Positions 1-6,801 of a DNA stretch of 64,000 nt are shown piece by piece. A program made the translations under genes and the position numbers. The notes beneath the pieces were generated by a model. The model worked only from the letters and a program-made list of their open reading frames with translations, searched no databases and was not told where the DNA came from. The stretch covers positions 558,001-622,000 of the forward strand of contig NZ_WHUG01000002.1 of assembly GCF_009380215.1 (NCBI RefSeq), in the 5' to 3' direction. This DNA is from Rugamonas aquatica (GTDB lineage: Bacteria > Pseudomonadota > Gammaproteobacteria > Burkholderiales > Burkholderiaceae_D). Position 1 is the first letter of the stretch, and every line of letters starts with the position of its first letter.

Positions 1-306
1 CCCTTTCGTGTAGTGGGCGAAGTGCTTGCTCACGAAGGCATCAAACCGGGTCTGTGAAGGCGTGGTGGCCTTCGGTGCTGATGTCTGAACCTTCAGTGTC
101 GCCAGCTTCTTGCGGATGTCCGCAAACCCGGTGCCGATCTGGGTAAGCTCGGTGCCGATTGCTTCAAATCCTTGTTTCACACTGTCAAGCTTAGCTGTGA
201 TTTCCTGCGCCATCGCTCGCATTTTGGCGAAGTCCGGGGCTTGGATTGCGGCTGGTGCTGTGGCTTTCGCTGCTGGTGCTGCTGTCTTGCGGTATTCGTT
301 CTTCAT
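1..306 (-). CDS. Hypothetical island protein, 3' end cut by window
   Basis: This leftward reading frame is open for 102 codons and runs off the left edge, so its C-terminus is missing. It begins at an ATG two bases after the stop of the upstream small gene, with AGAGGA a few bases before it, so the two form an operon. The N-terminus is Ala/Pro/Lys-rich (MKNEYRKTAAPAAKATAP), followed by a helical stretch with regularly spaced hydrophobics (around residues 25-70, e.g. KLDSVKQGFEAIGTEL) that could form a coiled coil. I do not recognise the family. Together with its partner it resembles small accessory proteins of plasmids or islands, but no function can be assigned. Confidence 0.55.
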   Translation of the reverse strand, partial: MKNEYRKTAAPAAKATAPAAIQAPDFAKMRAMAQEITAKLDSVKQGFEAIGTELTQIGTGFADIRKKLATLKVQTSAPKATTPSQTRFDAFVSKHFAHYTKG

Positions 307-308
307 GT

Positions 309-542
309 TCAATCCTCTTGTGATGCGTGGAAGTGGTCGGCCTCAATCACGAGGCTTTCAATCACTTTGCTTACGCTGGTGTCGTAGGAGTTGCACAGGC
401 GCTGCAACGCCTCCCATGCACTCGCTTTCATGTGTACCGCTCGTTGCGTGACTACTGGCGCGTTGGCAACACGGGCAGCGCGCTGCGCTCGTGGGTGCAT
501 GGAGAGGGCGCTTGTTTTCGCCCGTTGGTGAGTTACGTTCAT
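309..542 (-). CDS. Small ribbon-helix-helix-like protein
   Basis: A 77-residue basic protein. After a low-complexity N-terminus it contains AVHMKASAWEALQRLCNSY followed by a helix (TSVSKVIESLVIEA), which matches the strand-helix-helix layout of CopG/Arc-type ribbon-helix-helix proteins, where such a domain binds DNA as a dimer. The ATG is preceded by AAAGGA at good spacing. It lies two bases upstream of the partial gene at the window edge and downstream of two other small leftward genes, in the island segment. It could be the autoregulator of this operon or part of a partition or mobilisation module; both are inference. Confidence 0.55.
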   Translation of the reverse strand: MNVTHQRAKTSALSMHPRAQRAARVANAPVVTQRAVHMKASAWEALQRLCNSYDTSVSKVIESLVIEADHFHASQED

Positions 543-679
543 TAGTGTTTTCCTTTGTTCTTGGCCTGCGCGCAGACGTGACGATCCAGCCGGATTGACG
601 GGAACGACTGCGGCAGGGGTGTGATTGGTAGTACGGTGGGCAGGACGCCCAGGAATGCCCGAAGGCTGGGACGTGATGC

Positions 680-1108
680 TTAGGTGTTTGCGGCTTGCTC
701 TTTGCGCTTCTTCGTTTCCTCGTCCTTCAGCTTGCGCATGACCTTCTCTTGCTCCGCGATCTGAGCCTTGATGCCAGCCATGTCATCGTCAAGTCGCATG
801 GCGGTAGCCATCTGCTTAGCTGCTGCTTCGATTTCGCGCTGACGCGCTGCCTCCATCAATTGCGTAGTGATGCTGATGGTGGCAGCAGCGGCGGTAACGG
901 CTTCCGGGGATGGGGAGCCAAGCACCAGCGTGATAGCGACTTGCCCGTTCGTGTCGAAGAACTGCGGGGCCATTGTTGGATCGAAGTGATAGCCGTTACG
1001 GACATGAACCGCAGATTGATCGAATGCGGCTGGGGCGTAGTCGTGAATCTGGATCAGGTAAGGGCGTGCTTGGACTGCTTGTGCGACTGGTTCGGTTTGG
1101 TTGGTCAT
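680..1108 (-). CDS. Hypothetical protein with C-terminal coiled coil
   Basis: A 142-residue protein with a good AGGAAAG ribosome binding site before its ATG. The first 75 residues look like a compact beta-rich domain (ends around VAITLVLGSPSPEA). From about residue 80 to the end it is strongly helical and charged (e.g. AEQEKVMRKLKDEETKKRK), most likely a coiled coil. There is no signal peptide or membrane segment. It lies between two other small leftward genes of the accessory segment and is probably co-transcribed from the promoter at 1443-1471. I do not recognise the family; the base composition is typical of the island rather than the core genome. Confidence 0.5.
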   Translation of the reverse strand: MTNQTEPVAQAVQARPYLIQIHDYAPAAFDQSAVHVRNGYHFDPTMAPQFFDTNGQVAITLVLGSPSPEAVTAAAATISITTQLMEAARQREIEAAAKQMATAMRLDDDMAGIKAQIAEQEKVMRKLKDEETKKRKEQAANT

Positions 1109-1127
1109 GGTTGCTTTCCTATTAACG

Positions 1128-1340
1128 TTAGAGGGTTGTGTTGCGGATGAATGCTGCTACCCGGAGGCGGTTCCACGGCAACCCGGTAGGGGTCAGGAAA
1201 CCGGCTGCGGTCAGGTGGTTGGCGATAGCGCGCAGCGATGAGGCTGGGCGTAGCGCGTTAATCGTGTTCATTACCGCTTCGTAGTAGCGGTCGTTGTTCA
1301 GTTTTCCGCCGAACGTAGGCGGTGCTTGTAGTGCGGGCAT
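1128..1340 (-). CDS. Small protein resembling the recombinase-associated helix motif
   Basis: A 70-residue protein, first gene after the strong leftward promoter at 1443-1471, with AGGAG nine bases before the ATG. The C-terminal half (SLRAIANHLTAAGFLTPTG, then W and RVAAFIRN) follows the pattern of the short helical motif in large serine recombinases and related phage or plasmid proteins, in which a helix-turn-helix precedes an xTPxGxxW element. The protein lacks any catalytic resolvase domain, so it would be a stand-alone DNA-binding fragment. It could also be a small phage-type protein of another family. The recognition is by pattern only. Confidence 0.45.
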   Translation of the reverse strand: MPALQAPPTFGGKLNNDRYYEAVMNTINALRPASSLRAIANHLTAAGFLTPTGLPWNRLRVAAFIRNTTL

Positions 1341-1417
1341 AGCTGTAGCTCCTATGGTTCAGGATTGATCGGATTGGCGTGGGAATGGGGTGCTGCAAGG
1401 AGGGCTGTTGATAGGTC

Positions 1418-1442
1418 TGTACACTCATCAACATATGTACAC
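1418..1442. promoter_or_regulatory. Paired TGTACA sites overlapping the start of transcription
   Basis: TGTACAC occurs at 1418-1424 and again at 1436-1442, 18 bp apart, directly downstream of the -10 on the leftward strand. Each hexamer TGTACA is itself a palindrome. Two equally spaced palindromic sites over the transcription start are what a repressor operator would look like; the repressor is unknown. Confidence 0.45.
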
Positions 1443-1471
1443 ATTATACGACAAGTCGGCTACTTTGTCAA
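1443..1471 (-). promoter_or_regulatory. Consensus sigma-70 promoter for the leftward island genes
   Basis: Read leftward, the -35 is TTGACA (1466-1471) and the -10 is TATAAT (1443-1448), both exact consensus, with a 17-bp spacer. It points at the small genes from 1340 leftward. A promoter this strong in a small accessory operon is normally held down by a repressor. Confidence 0.8.
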
Positions 1472-1519
1472 GTAAATAGATCACCAGTTATAGCATCTGT
1501 CAAGCGTTATTTTGAGGTT

Positions 1520-1549
1520 CTGAAAACGGTCAAAAACGGTCATTTTCAG
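1520..1549. repeat. Short inverted repeat with nested direct repeat
   Basis: CTGAAAA (1520-1526) is mirrored by TTTTCAG (1543-1549). Between them AACGGTCA is repeated in tandem. The function is unknown; it lies in a stretch with no convincing gene. Confidence 0.4.
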
Positions 1550-2310
1550 GGTGTTTCGGAGGGGTGTAAATTTGGCAACTGCGACGACAGAATGCGGCTT
1601 CCGGCTGCATTTCAGTGGCAAAAGAAGCAACTTTCCAGTGAAAAAATGGGATTTCAGCTATATGTGGGAAAACAGGGGGTATTGTTAAACCAAGCGAGCG
1701 TTGATGCCAACCTACGAAAGTCGCTACCTTGCACGTCAACTGCCTACTGATTGAGCAACCGAAGCCGGAAAACTTCGATTGGCACGGTCCAAGGTCTTGC
1801 ACGATCAGATTCCAGTGTGCTATGATGCTCAAGCAGATGAAGTTGCTTGTTTGACAGAGCTCAGTCGGCATGATACACTTCACCCCGGAACGAGCGCAGC
1901 GAGTGACTTATGTTATATAACTTATGTAATAAGTTGTACTACATAAGGTATAACTCTTAGTTATTTTATAGAGTGGTAGTGTGTAGTTGTATAGAGAACC
2001 TAGTTATATACCAAGGCTGTACAACATGAGTAGCTACAGTGGTCATACTACTCAAGAGCTATCCCGGCGTAGGTCGCTACCCACACTCCACCATCCCCGG
2101 CAGTCCTGCCAACCAACACCTTCCCATCAAGAACGATTTAGAGGCTCTGTAAGCGATTTTCGTGCCAAGGGTATACGAGGGTAGTCAGTGGGTGGAGAAG
2201 TCGTCGCCACGGGGCTATATTCAAGCCGCAGGCCCATCCTTGACTGCTGGCAAGTGTCGATAGGCGATGTCGAGGCCGGTTTGAGCGTCCGAAGTCTCGG
2301 AAGCGCAATA
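1550..2310. other. Gene-poor stretch of the accessory segment
   Basis: No reading frame here has a protein-like composition together with a ribosome binding site. Rightward promoter-like pairs are visible: TTGCAC (1797-1802) with TATGAT (1821-1826, 18-bp spacer), and TTGACA (1851-1856) with TACACT (1874-1879, 17-bp spacer). They lead into an AT-rich block with palindromes at 1906-1947. An untranslated RNA or an origin/partition-type site is possible, but nothing proves it. Confidence 0.4.
1906..1947. repeat. AT-rich cluster of ACTTATGT repeats and palindrome
   Basis: ACTTATGT occurs at 1906-1913 and 1920-1927, and its mirror ACATAAG at 1941-1947. The second copy forms the perfect palindrome ACTTAT-GTA-ATAAGT (1920-1934). 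It sits in the most AT-rich part of the window. The arrangement recalls iteron-like or operator sites, but the number of copies is small. Confidence 0.4.
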
Positions 2311-2493
2311 TTCCCCGAACTTGGGGGAAATGCAAAACTGACAACGCCCTTGAGGTGAAGGGCATCTCGCCTTTGCTTCCCAAGACGGGGAAGCAAACGG
2401 GAGTGGATGAATTGCCAACGCCGTAATTTCTAACGGCGTCTACTTGATTTGCTGGGGAAGGTGCTGCGAGAAGCGTACAGGGCCGGATGGCCC
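2311..2493. other. Tandem run of five perfect hairpins, possible structured RNA
   Basis: Five separate perfect stems follow each other: 2311-2316 with 2324-2329 (6 bp), 2346-2351 with 2358-2363 (6 bp), 2372-2381 with 2388-2397 (10 bp), 2418-2424 with 2433-2439 (7 bp) and 2480-2484 with 2489-2493 (5 bp, tetraloop). The block begins 19 bp beyond the 3' end of the leftward superinfection-immunity gene, so it may be its 3' untranslated region or an independent noncoding RNA. Overlapping open frames here look like by-products of the repeats. Confidence 0.4.
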
Positions 2494-2511
2494 CGTAGCT
2501 GTATGGCGGGG

Positions 2512-2868
2512 TTAGGCTGGCTGTGCTTCGGTGGTCAGGCTGGACCCGCAGTGCTTGCACTTGATAGCAGCAACCCGGATCGGTTCAGCGCAGAACGGGC
2601 AGTCTTTCAGGTCGTCAGAAGCGGCCCCCAAATTTTTGGGAACGGCTTTTTCAGGTGCAGCACCGTCCGTAGCTGCTTCCTCTGCCGCAGGCTGGGACGA
2701 GAACGCCCACACCAGAGCACCAACCCAGCCCAGCAAGGTCCAGCCCAGTAGCACGTTCAGGACGGCGATGGCCGTAGTGTTGGTGTGCTTCCTGTTCATG
2801 GCTACGATCAGGGGCAGCATGTAGAAGGCGATGAAGAATACGACGAGGAACGGTAACAGTGCTTCCAT
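2512..2868 (-). CDS. Superinfection-immunity (T4 Imm-like) membrane protein with zinc ribbon
   Basis: A 118-residue protein with two N-terminal membrane helices (about residues 5-22 and 35-56). The stretch MLPLIVAMNRKHTNTTAIAV followed by LNVLLGWTLLGWVGALVW is the recognisable pattern of the superinfection-immunity family named after phage T4 Imm, which in phages blocks DNA entry of related phages. After a linker (about residues 57-88) a zinc-ribbon-like tail has CPFC and CKHC pairs, so four Cys could bind one zinc. The gene is alone on its strand, with a TTGCTA/TATACT promoter at 2940-2968 and the hairpin block downstream. The family also occurs widely outside phages, so a defence role is likely but unproven. 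Confidence 0.7.
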   Translation of the reverse strand: MEALLPFLVVFFIAFYMLPLIVAMNRKHTNTTAIAVLNVLLGWTLLGWVGALVWAFSSQPAAEEAATDGAAPEKAVPKNLGAASDDLKDCPFCAEPIRVAAIKCKHCGSSLTTEAQPA

Positions 2869-2939
2869 TTGGTTTCCAAAGTGAGGTTGTGCCGGGACTG
2901 CGTTATGGTTCGACCGCTGTGATTGTTGGTCTGTGGAAA

Positions 2940-2968
2940 AGTATACAGACCCGGTTGCGCGTTAGCAA
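2940..2968 (-). promoter_or_regulatory. Promoter of the superinfection-immunity gene
   Basis: Leftward -35 TTGCTA (2963-2968) and -10 TATACT (2940-2945) with a 17-bp spacer, about 70 bp before the start codon at 2868. Three of twelve positions differ from consensus. Confidence 0.45.
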
Positions 2969-3083
2969 TCTTTCTTCTCTTTCTCTTAACTTCGTCGGTA
3001 GTCTGTTGGCGGTAAACAACGCGAGGCAAGGTAATTGCACTGTCGATAGATAGTCCAGACGAGTCCAGAGCAGACCAATCAAT

Positions 3084-3107
3084 CTGGGGGTAACACTGGG
3101 GGTAACT
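3084..3107 (+). repeat. Tandem 12-bp GGGGGTAAC repeats, integrase arm-site-like
   Basis: CTGGGGGTAACA (3084-3095) is followed immediately by CTGGGGGTAACT (3096-3107). Tandem GGGGGTA-type repeats are commonly seen beside the attachment sites of P4-type tyrosine-integrase islands, where they serve as arm-type integrase sites. Here they lie about 75 bp from a tRNA/tmRNA-like 3' end, which fits an island terminus. No integrase gene is inside the window. Confidence 0.45.
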
Positions 3108-3123
3108 ATGAAAAATCGAACCC

Positions 3124-3146
3124 TGCTATAATCATGTAAGTACATG
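3124..3146 (+). promoter_or_regulatory. Extended -10 promoter followed by a palindromic site
   Basis: TGC plus TATAAT (3124-3132) is a perfect extended -10. Directly after it the palindrome CATGTA-AG-TACATG (3133-3146) covers the expected transcription start. It points towards the putative attachment site, and no gene follows before the terminator at 3198. The palindrome shares GTACAT with the paired sites at 1418-1442, so the same repressor could act at both. Confidence 0.4.
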
Positions 3147-3180
3147 AAGTTAAAGAGAATTTCGTGGTTGAGTTTGAGTG

Positions 3181-3195
3181 ACGCCGTCTCCACCA
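3181..3195 (+). other. Possible attachment site: 3' end of a tRNA or tmRNA
   Basis: The sequence ending GCCGTCTCCACCA just before a long terminator looks like the last bases of a tRNA or tmRNA gene including the CCA end, which is what an island leaves at its distal end after integrating in such a gene. It lies exactly where the AT-richer accessory segment meets core-type sequence. Only this one copy is visible; the intact RNA gene would be left of the window. This is inference. Confidence 0.35.
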
Positions 3196-3197
3196 CT

Positions 3198-3251
3198 GGA
3201 TTCAAAACAAAGGCCCCCGTGCGAAAGCACGGGGGCCTTTGTTTTGAATCC
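3198..3251. terminator. Bidirectional terminator with 25-bp perfect stem
   Basis: Two 25-bp arms (3198-3222 and 3227-3251) are perfectly complementary around a GAAA tetraloop. The GC-rich core is flanked by A-rich and T-rich sides, giving an oligo-T tract on both strands. It would stop transcripts arriving from the left RNA gene or island and insulate the histidine kinase genes. Confidence 0.85.
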
Positions 3252-3440
3252 TATCGCTGGCGCTGGCCGGGAATCGAATCCGCGTCCGGTACGGACTTTC
3301 CTCCAGGCAGCGATTCGACCGGCGGCATTCATCCGGCCGGCACCGGATTCCTCCCCGATTTGCGGGCATTCGTCGCATGGGCGAAAACACGCGCAGCCGA
3401 GCCGCTAGAATGGCGGGACTAGTTCAACTTGAGGGATTCA

Positions 3441-4772
3441 ATGAGTTCTCCCGCATTTCTGCCGTTCAACGCTCCTCCCGTACCGGAAGTCAGGCACGAC
3501 CGCCGCCTGGTGCGCCGCTACCTGCTGCAATCGGCGCTGCGCTTCAACGCCGGTTCGCTGCTGTTTCTGTCGCTGGCGATCGCGCTGATGCCGCTGTGGC
3601 TGAACTTCGGCACGGCTGCGCCGGGTGAGCTCGGGGCCCGCAAGCTGAATCCCTACATGATCGGCGGCGTCGTGCTGGCGGTGATGGCCTGGTTCGCGCT
3701 GATGTCGAGCGGGATCGCCCGCAGCTTTCTTGCCCGGCTGGTCGAGGAGGGCAAGCCGCTGTGTGCCGAGAGCATGGCGTCCTCGGTGACGCGCCGCATC
3801 GATGCGCCGTTCAATCCCTACACCACCTTTGACCTGTGCACCGAATCCTTGTCGGGACTCGCGCTCGGCACGGCGCTCGGCTACGCCGGCCCGCCGGCGT
3901 TCTTCCACGACCCATTCAAGGGCCGGATCGTGCTCGGCCGCTGGCGCCCGCTGGCGCTGGGGCGCCACGTCGAGGTGAGGGTATCGTCCGATTTGGGTCC
4001 CAGCTGCCACGTCGAGCTGCGCTGCCGCCCGGGCCTGGCCTGGTTCGCGATCCAGCGCGGCGAGTCGCTGAGGGCCGCCGAGATGGTCAGCGTCCAGCTG
4101 CGCCAGCACCTCACGCGGCATGCCAGCGCACTGGATGCGGCCCGGCGTGAACGCGAGCTGGAACGCACCTCGCTGCAGGCGCGCCTCTCGGCCTTGCAGG
4201 CCCAGGTCGAGCCGCACTTCCTGTTCAATACCCTGGCCAATCTGAAGTACCTGATCCGCACCAACCAGCAGGCCGCGCAGGACATGCTCGACCACCTGGT
4301 CGGCTACCTGCAGAACGCGCTGCCGGATATGCGCTCGGTGTCGTCGACCCTGGGACGAGAAATGGATCTGGTCAGCGACTACCTGGCGGTGATGCGTATC
4401 CGCATGGGCGAGCGCTTACGTTTCTCAGTCGACGTCGACGAGCAATTGCGCCGCCTGCCGTTCCCGCCGGCGATGCTGATCTCGCTGGTGGAAAACGCCG
4501 TCAAACACGGTTTGGAGCGGGCCAGCCGGCCGGGCCTGATCGCCATCAGCGCAAAAGGTGAGCGCAAGGCAGAAGGCGAGCTGCTGAGCGTGTATGTGGT
4601 CGACGACGGCGTCGGCTTGACCGAACAGGCCGGGCAGGGCACGGGGCTGGCCAATATCGTAGAACGCCTGCTGTTGCTGTACGGGCGCGAGGCCAGCCTG
4701 GTCGTGGAGCCCGGCGACGGACAAGGCGTGCGCGCCGTGCTGACGGTGCCTGTGGCAGGAAAGCAAGCCTGA
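3441..4772 (+). CDS. LytS/AlgZ-type sensor histidine kinase
   Basis: A membrane histidine kinase of the His_kinase (LytS/YehU/AlgZ) family, 443 residues from the ATG at 3441, which has GAGGG before it; an in-frame TTG at 3429 is less likely. Two or more membrane helices lie near residues 28-50 and 68-95. The dimerisation/phosphoacceptor segment carries the family signature QVEPHFLFNTLANLKYL (His around residue 260). The ATPase domain shows LVENAVKHG (N box) and VDDGVGL plus GTGLANI (G boxes). Its stop overlaps the ATG of the response regulator by one base, so the two proteins are translationally coupled partners. The signal sensed is not evident. Confidence 0.9.
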   Translation: MSSPAFLPFNAPPVPEVRHDRRLVRRYLLQSALRFNAGSLLFLSLAIALMPLWLNFGTAAPGELGARKLNPYMIGGVVLAVMAWFALMSSGIARSFLARLVEEGKPLCAESMASSVTRRIDAPFNPYTTFDLCTESLSGLALGTALGYAGPPAFFHDPFKGRIVLGRWRPLALGRHVEVRVSSDLGPSCHVELRCRPGLAWFAIQRGESLRAAEMVSVQLRQHLTRHASALDAARRERELERTSLQARLSALQAQVEPHFLFNTLANLKYLIRTNQQAAQDMLDHLVGYLQNALPDMRSVSSTLGREMDLVSDYLAVMRIRMGERLRFSVDVDEQLRRLPFPPAMLISLVENAVKHGLERASRPGLIAISAKGERKAEGELLSVYVVDDGVGLTEQAGQGTGLANIVERLLLLYGREASLVVEPGDGQGVRAVLTVPVAGKQA

Positions 4773-5524
4773 TGCCGAACGCCCTGATCGTTGAAGACGA
4801 GCCTCTGCTGCGGGCGGAGCTGACGGACCAGCTGCGCGTCCTGTGGCCCGAGCTGCATATCGCGGGCCAAGCCGAAAACGGCATCGACGCGGTGGCGTGC
4901 ATCGATGCACTGAAACCGGACATCGTGTTCCTGGACATCCAGATGCCCGGCCTGAACGGCATGGAGGTGGCACGCCATATTCCCGAGTCCTGCCAGGTGG
5001 TGTTCGTCACGGCCTACGCGGACTACGCCCTGGCCGCTTTCGATGCCGGCGCGGCCGACTACCTGGTCAAGCCTGTGACGACCGCGCGCCTGCTGCAGAC
5101 GATCCGCCGCCTGAAGTCGCGCGCGGCCGCCAGCCCGCCGCCGGCCGTGTGGGAAAAGCTGTTCGAGCAGGAGAGCGCGCCGGTCTACCTCAAGTGGATC
5201 AAGGCTTCGAGCGGCAATACGGTGAGGCTGGTGATGGTGAGCGAAGTGCTGTACTTCCAGTCGGACGAGAAGTACACACGGGTGGTGACGGAGCAAGGCG
5301 ATGCGCTGATACGGCTGCCGATCAAGTCCCTGCTCGGGCAGCTGGACCCGCAGCTGTTCGCGCAAATCCATCGCAGCGCCATCATCAACCTCCAGGCTGT
5401 CGACCGGATCGAACGCAGCGAGCACGGAGGGCGCGGCGGCGCCGGCCTGGAGGTGATACTGAAAGGCCGGTCCGAGCGCCTGACTGTGAGTGAAGCCTTT
5501 ACCAGGCAGTTCCGCCAGATGTAG
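4772..5524 (+). CDS. LytTR-family response regulator
   Basis: A 250-residue response regulator. The N-terminal receiver domain has the acidic pair in VEDEP, the phosphoacceptor Asp in IVFLDIQMPG, the Thr in FVTAYADYAL and the Lys in DYLVKPV. The C-terminal half (about residues 150-250) is a LytTR DNA-binding domain (VLYFQSDEKYTRVVT, then IHRSAIIN). It is the cognate partner of the preceding LytS-type kinase, sharing an ATGA overlap. Pairs of this type usually control envelope polysaccharide, exoenzyme or carbon-uptake genes; the targets here are unknown, and the next gene downstream (an exported peptidase) is not clearly part of the same operon. Confidence 0.92.
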   Translation: MPNALIVEDEPLLRAELTDQLRVLWPELHIAGQAENGIDAVACIDALKPDIVFLDIQMPGLNGMEVARHIPESCQVVFVTAYADYALAAFDAGAADYLVKPVTTARLLQTIRRLKSRAAASPPPAVWEKLFEQESAPVYLKWIKASSGNTVRLVMVSEVLYFQSDEKYTRVVTEQGDALIRLPIKSLLGQLDPQLFAQIHRSAIINLQAVDRIERSEHGGRGGAGLEVILKGRSERLTVSEAFTRQFRQM

Positions 5525-5591
5525 CTGAGCAAGAGCAATACCGCGTTTTCGCCTTTTGATTGATTCATTTTTTATGGAGCCAAATCCTATT

Positions 5592-6689
5592 ATGCGACAC
5601 CTCCTTTCCGCAGCAGTCATGATCCTCTGCGTCATCGCTCTCCCCATCGCAGGCGCACAAGAACAGCGGCCTGCCGCAACCGAGCAACAGTCCCGGTCGT
5701 TGAGCGCAGCAGACAAGGCCGCTGCCGTAGACCTGTTAGCCCAACGCCTGTCCGACAAATATGTTTTCGCTGACGAAGGCAGCAAGATGGCCGCCGCCGT
5801 CCGCGATCATTTGCTCAAGGGCGACTACGAAAAGGCTGCGACGGGTGCTGAATTCGCCGGCTTGCTGACGACCCATATCCAGGCTGCCCACCCGGACAAA
5901 CACTTGAGCATCCGCTATGCCCTCAACGCGCCACCTGATCGGCCTCGGCCCTCACTTAACCAAGGCATGCCTGCCGAAATGCGGCAGCGTATAACCGACA
6001 TGGGGCAATACTTGAATTTCGCTTTTGAAAAGGTGGAGCGCCTACCTGGCAATATTATGTACCTCAAGCTCAACGGGTTCTTTGAAGCGGATATCGGCAA
6101 GGCAGCCGCTACAGCCGCAATGAATCTGGCAGCCAATGGCAACGCGATGATCATAGACCTGCGCGAAAACCGCGGCGGCGACCCGCGCATGGTGGCCCAT
6201 GTGGCAAGTTACCTGCTTGGCGATCACAAGGTTCATCTGTCGGACATCTACTTCCGCGCCGAGAACGAAACCAATTCGTTCTGGAGTGATCCCGCCGTTC
6301 CAGGCGCGCGCTTTGGCGCGGACAAGCCGGTCTATGTGTTGACCAGCGGCGAAACTTTTTCCGCAGCCGAAGATTTCACGTACAACCTCCAGGCTATCAA
6401 GCGCATCACTGTCGTTGGTGAAACGACCGGAGGTGGTGCGCATCCGGTCCAGCCATTCCGTATCGATCCGAACCTGGTCGCCATGATACCGGTAGGACGC
6501 TCAATCAACCTGATCACAAAAGGCGATTGGGAAGGAAGCGGAGTTAAACCCGATGTTGCCGTCGCCGCAGACAAGGCCATGACTAAGGCAAATGCACTGG
6601 CCCTACGTCAGGTGCTGCCGAAAATCAGCAACCCGAGGGAGCGGACTATGCTTGAGAAAAAGCTCGCCGAGTTGGAAACGGCTTTGTAA
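5592..6689 (+). CDS. Exported S41-family (tail-specific/IRBP-like) peptidase
   Basis: A 365-residue protein with a signal peptide (MRHLLSAAVMILCVIALPIAGAQ). I chose the ATG at 5592 because it gives a normal signal peptide; upstream in-frame ATGs at 5556 and 5574 would add a charged extension. A helical N-terminal domain (about residues 40-130) precedes the S41 core: IIDLRENRGGDPRMV is the oxyanion-region signature and TSGETFSAAEDF carries the expected catalytic Ser. No PDZ domain is visible, which places it with the IRBP-like branch found in many soil bacteria. It would cleave periplasmic or external peptides. Base composition is somewhat lower in GC than in its neighbours. Confidence 0.82.
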   Translation: MRHLLSAAVMILCVIALPIAGAQEQRPAATEQQSRSLSAADKAAAVDLLAQRLSDKYVFADEGSKMAAAVRDHLLKGDYEKAATGAEFAGLLTTHIQAAHPDKHLSIRYALNAPPDRPRPSLNQGMPAEMRQRITDMGQYLNFAFEKVERLPGNIMYLKLNGFFEADIGKAAATAAMNLAANGNAMIIDLRENRGGDPRMVAHVASYLLGDHKVHLSDIYFRAENETNSFWSDPAVPGARFGADKPVYVLTSGETFSAAEDFTYNLQAIKRITVVGETTGGGAHPVQPFRIDPNLVAMIPVGRSINLITKGDWEGSGVKPDVAVAADKAMTKANALALRQVLPKISNPRERTMLEKKLAELETAL

Positions 6690-6801
6690 ATCTCTGCTGA
6701 CCGGTTAGGCGAAAGGCGCGGATGCTTCCGTCCACAGGGCGGAAGTGGCAAGCCGCTGTTAGAATTGTCCCCCAATTCCTCCACAGCCCAAGCCCCGCCC
6801 C

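Noticed and set aside
1417..1442. Possible LexA box near CTGTACAC
   Set aside because: The proteobacterial LexA box needs CTG-N10-CAG; the second half is not in register. Two TGTACA palindromes describe the site better.
1530..1883. A 117-codon leftward frame
   Set aside because: No ribosome binding site, odd composition with many Cys and no family resemblance; it overlaps rightward promoter-like sequences.
2138..2560. Overlapping leftward frames of up to 140 codons
   Set aside because: They run through the hairpin block, have no convincing ribosome binding site and no protein-like pattern; the hairpins explain the open frame better.
3255..3345. Leftward strand shows GGAGGAAAGTCC and GATTCGATTCCCGG, recalling RNase P RNA and a tRNA T-arm
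   Set aside because: The flanking sequence gives neither the rest of the RNase P core (which needs over 300 bases) nor a T-stem that pairs; the stem has mismatches at both ends and no acceptor partner is found.
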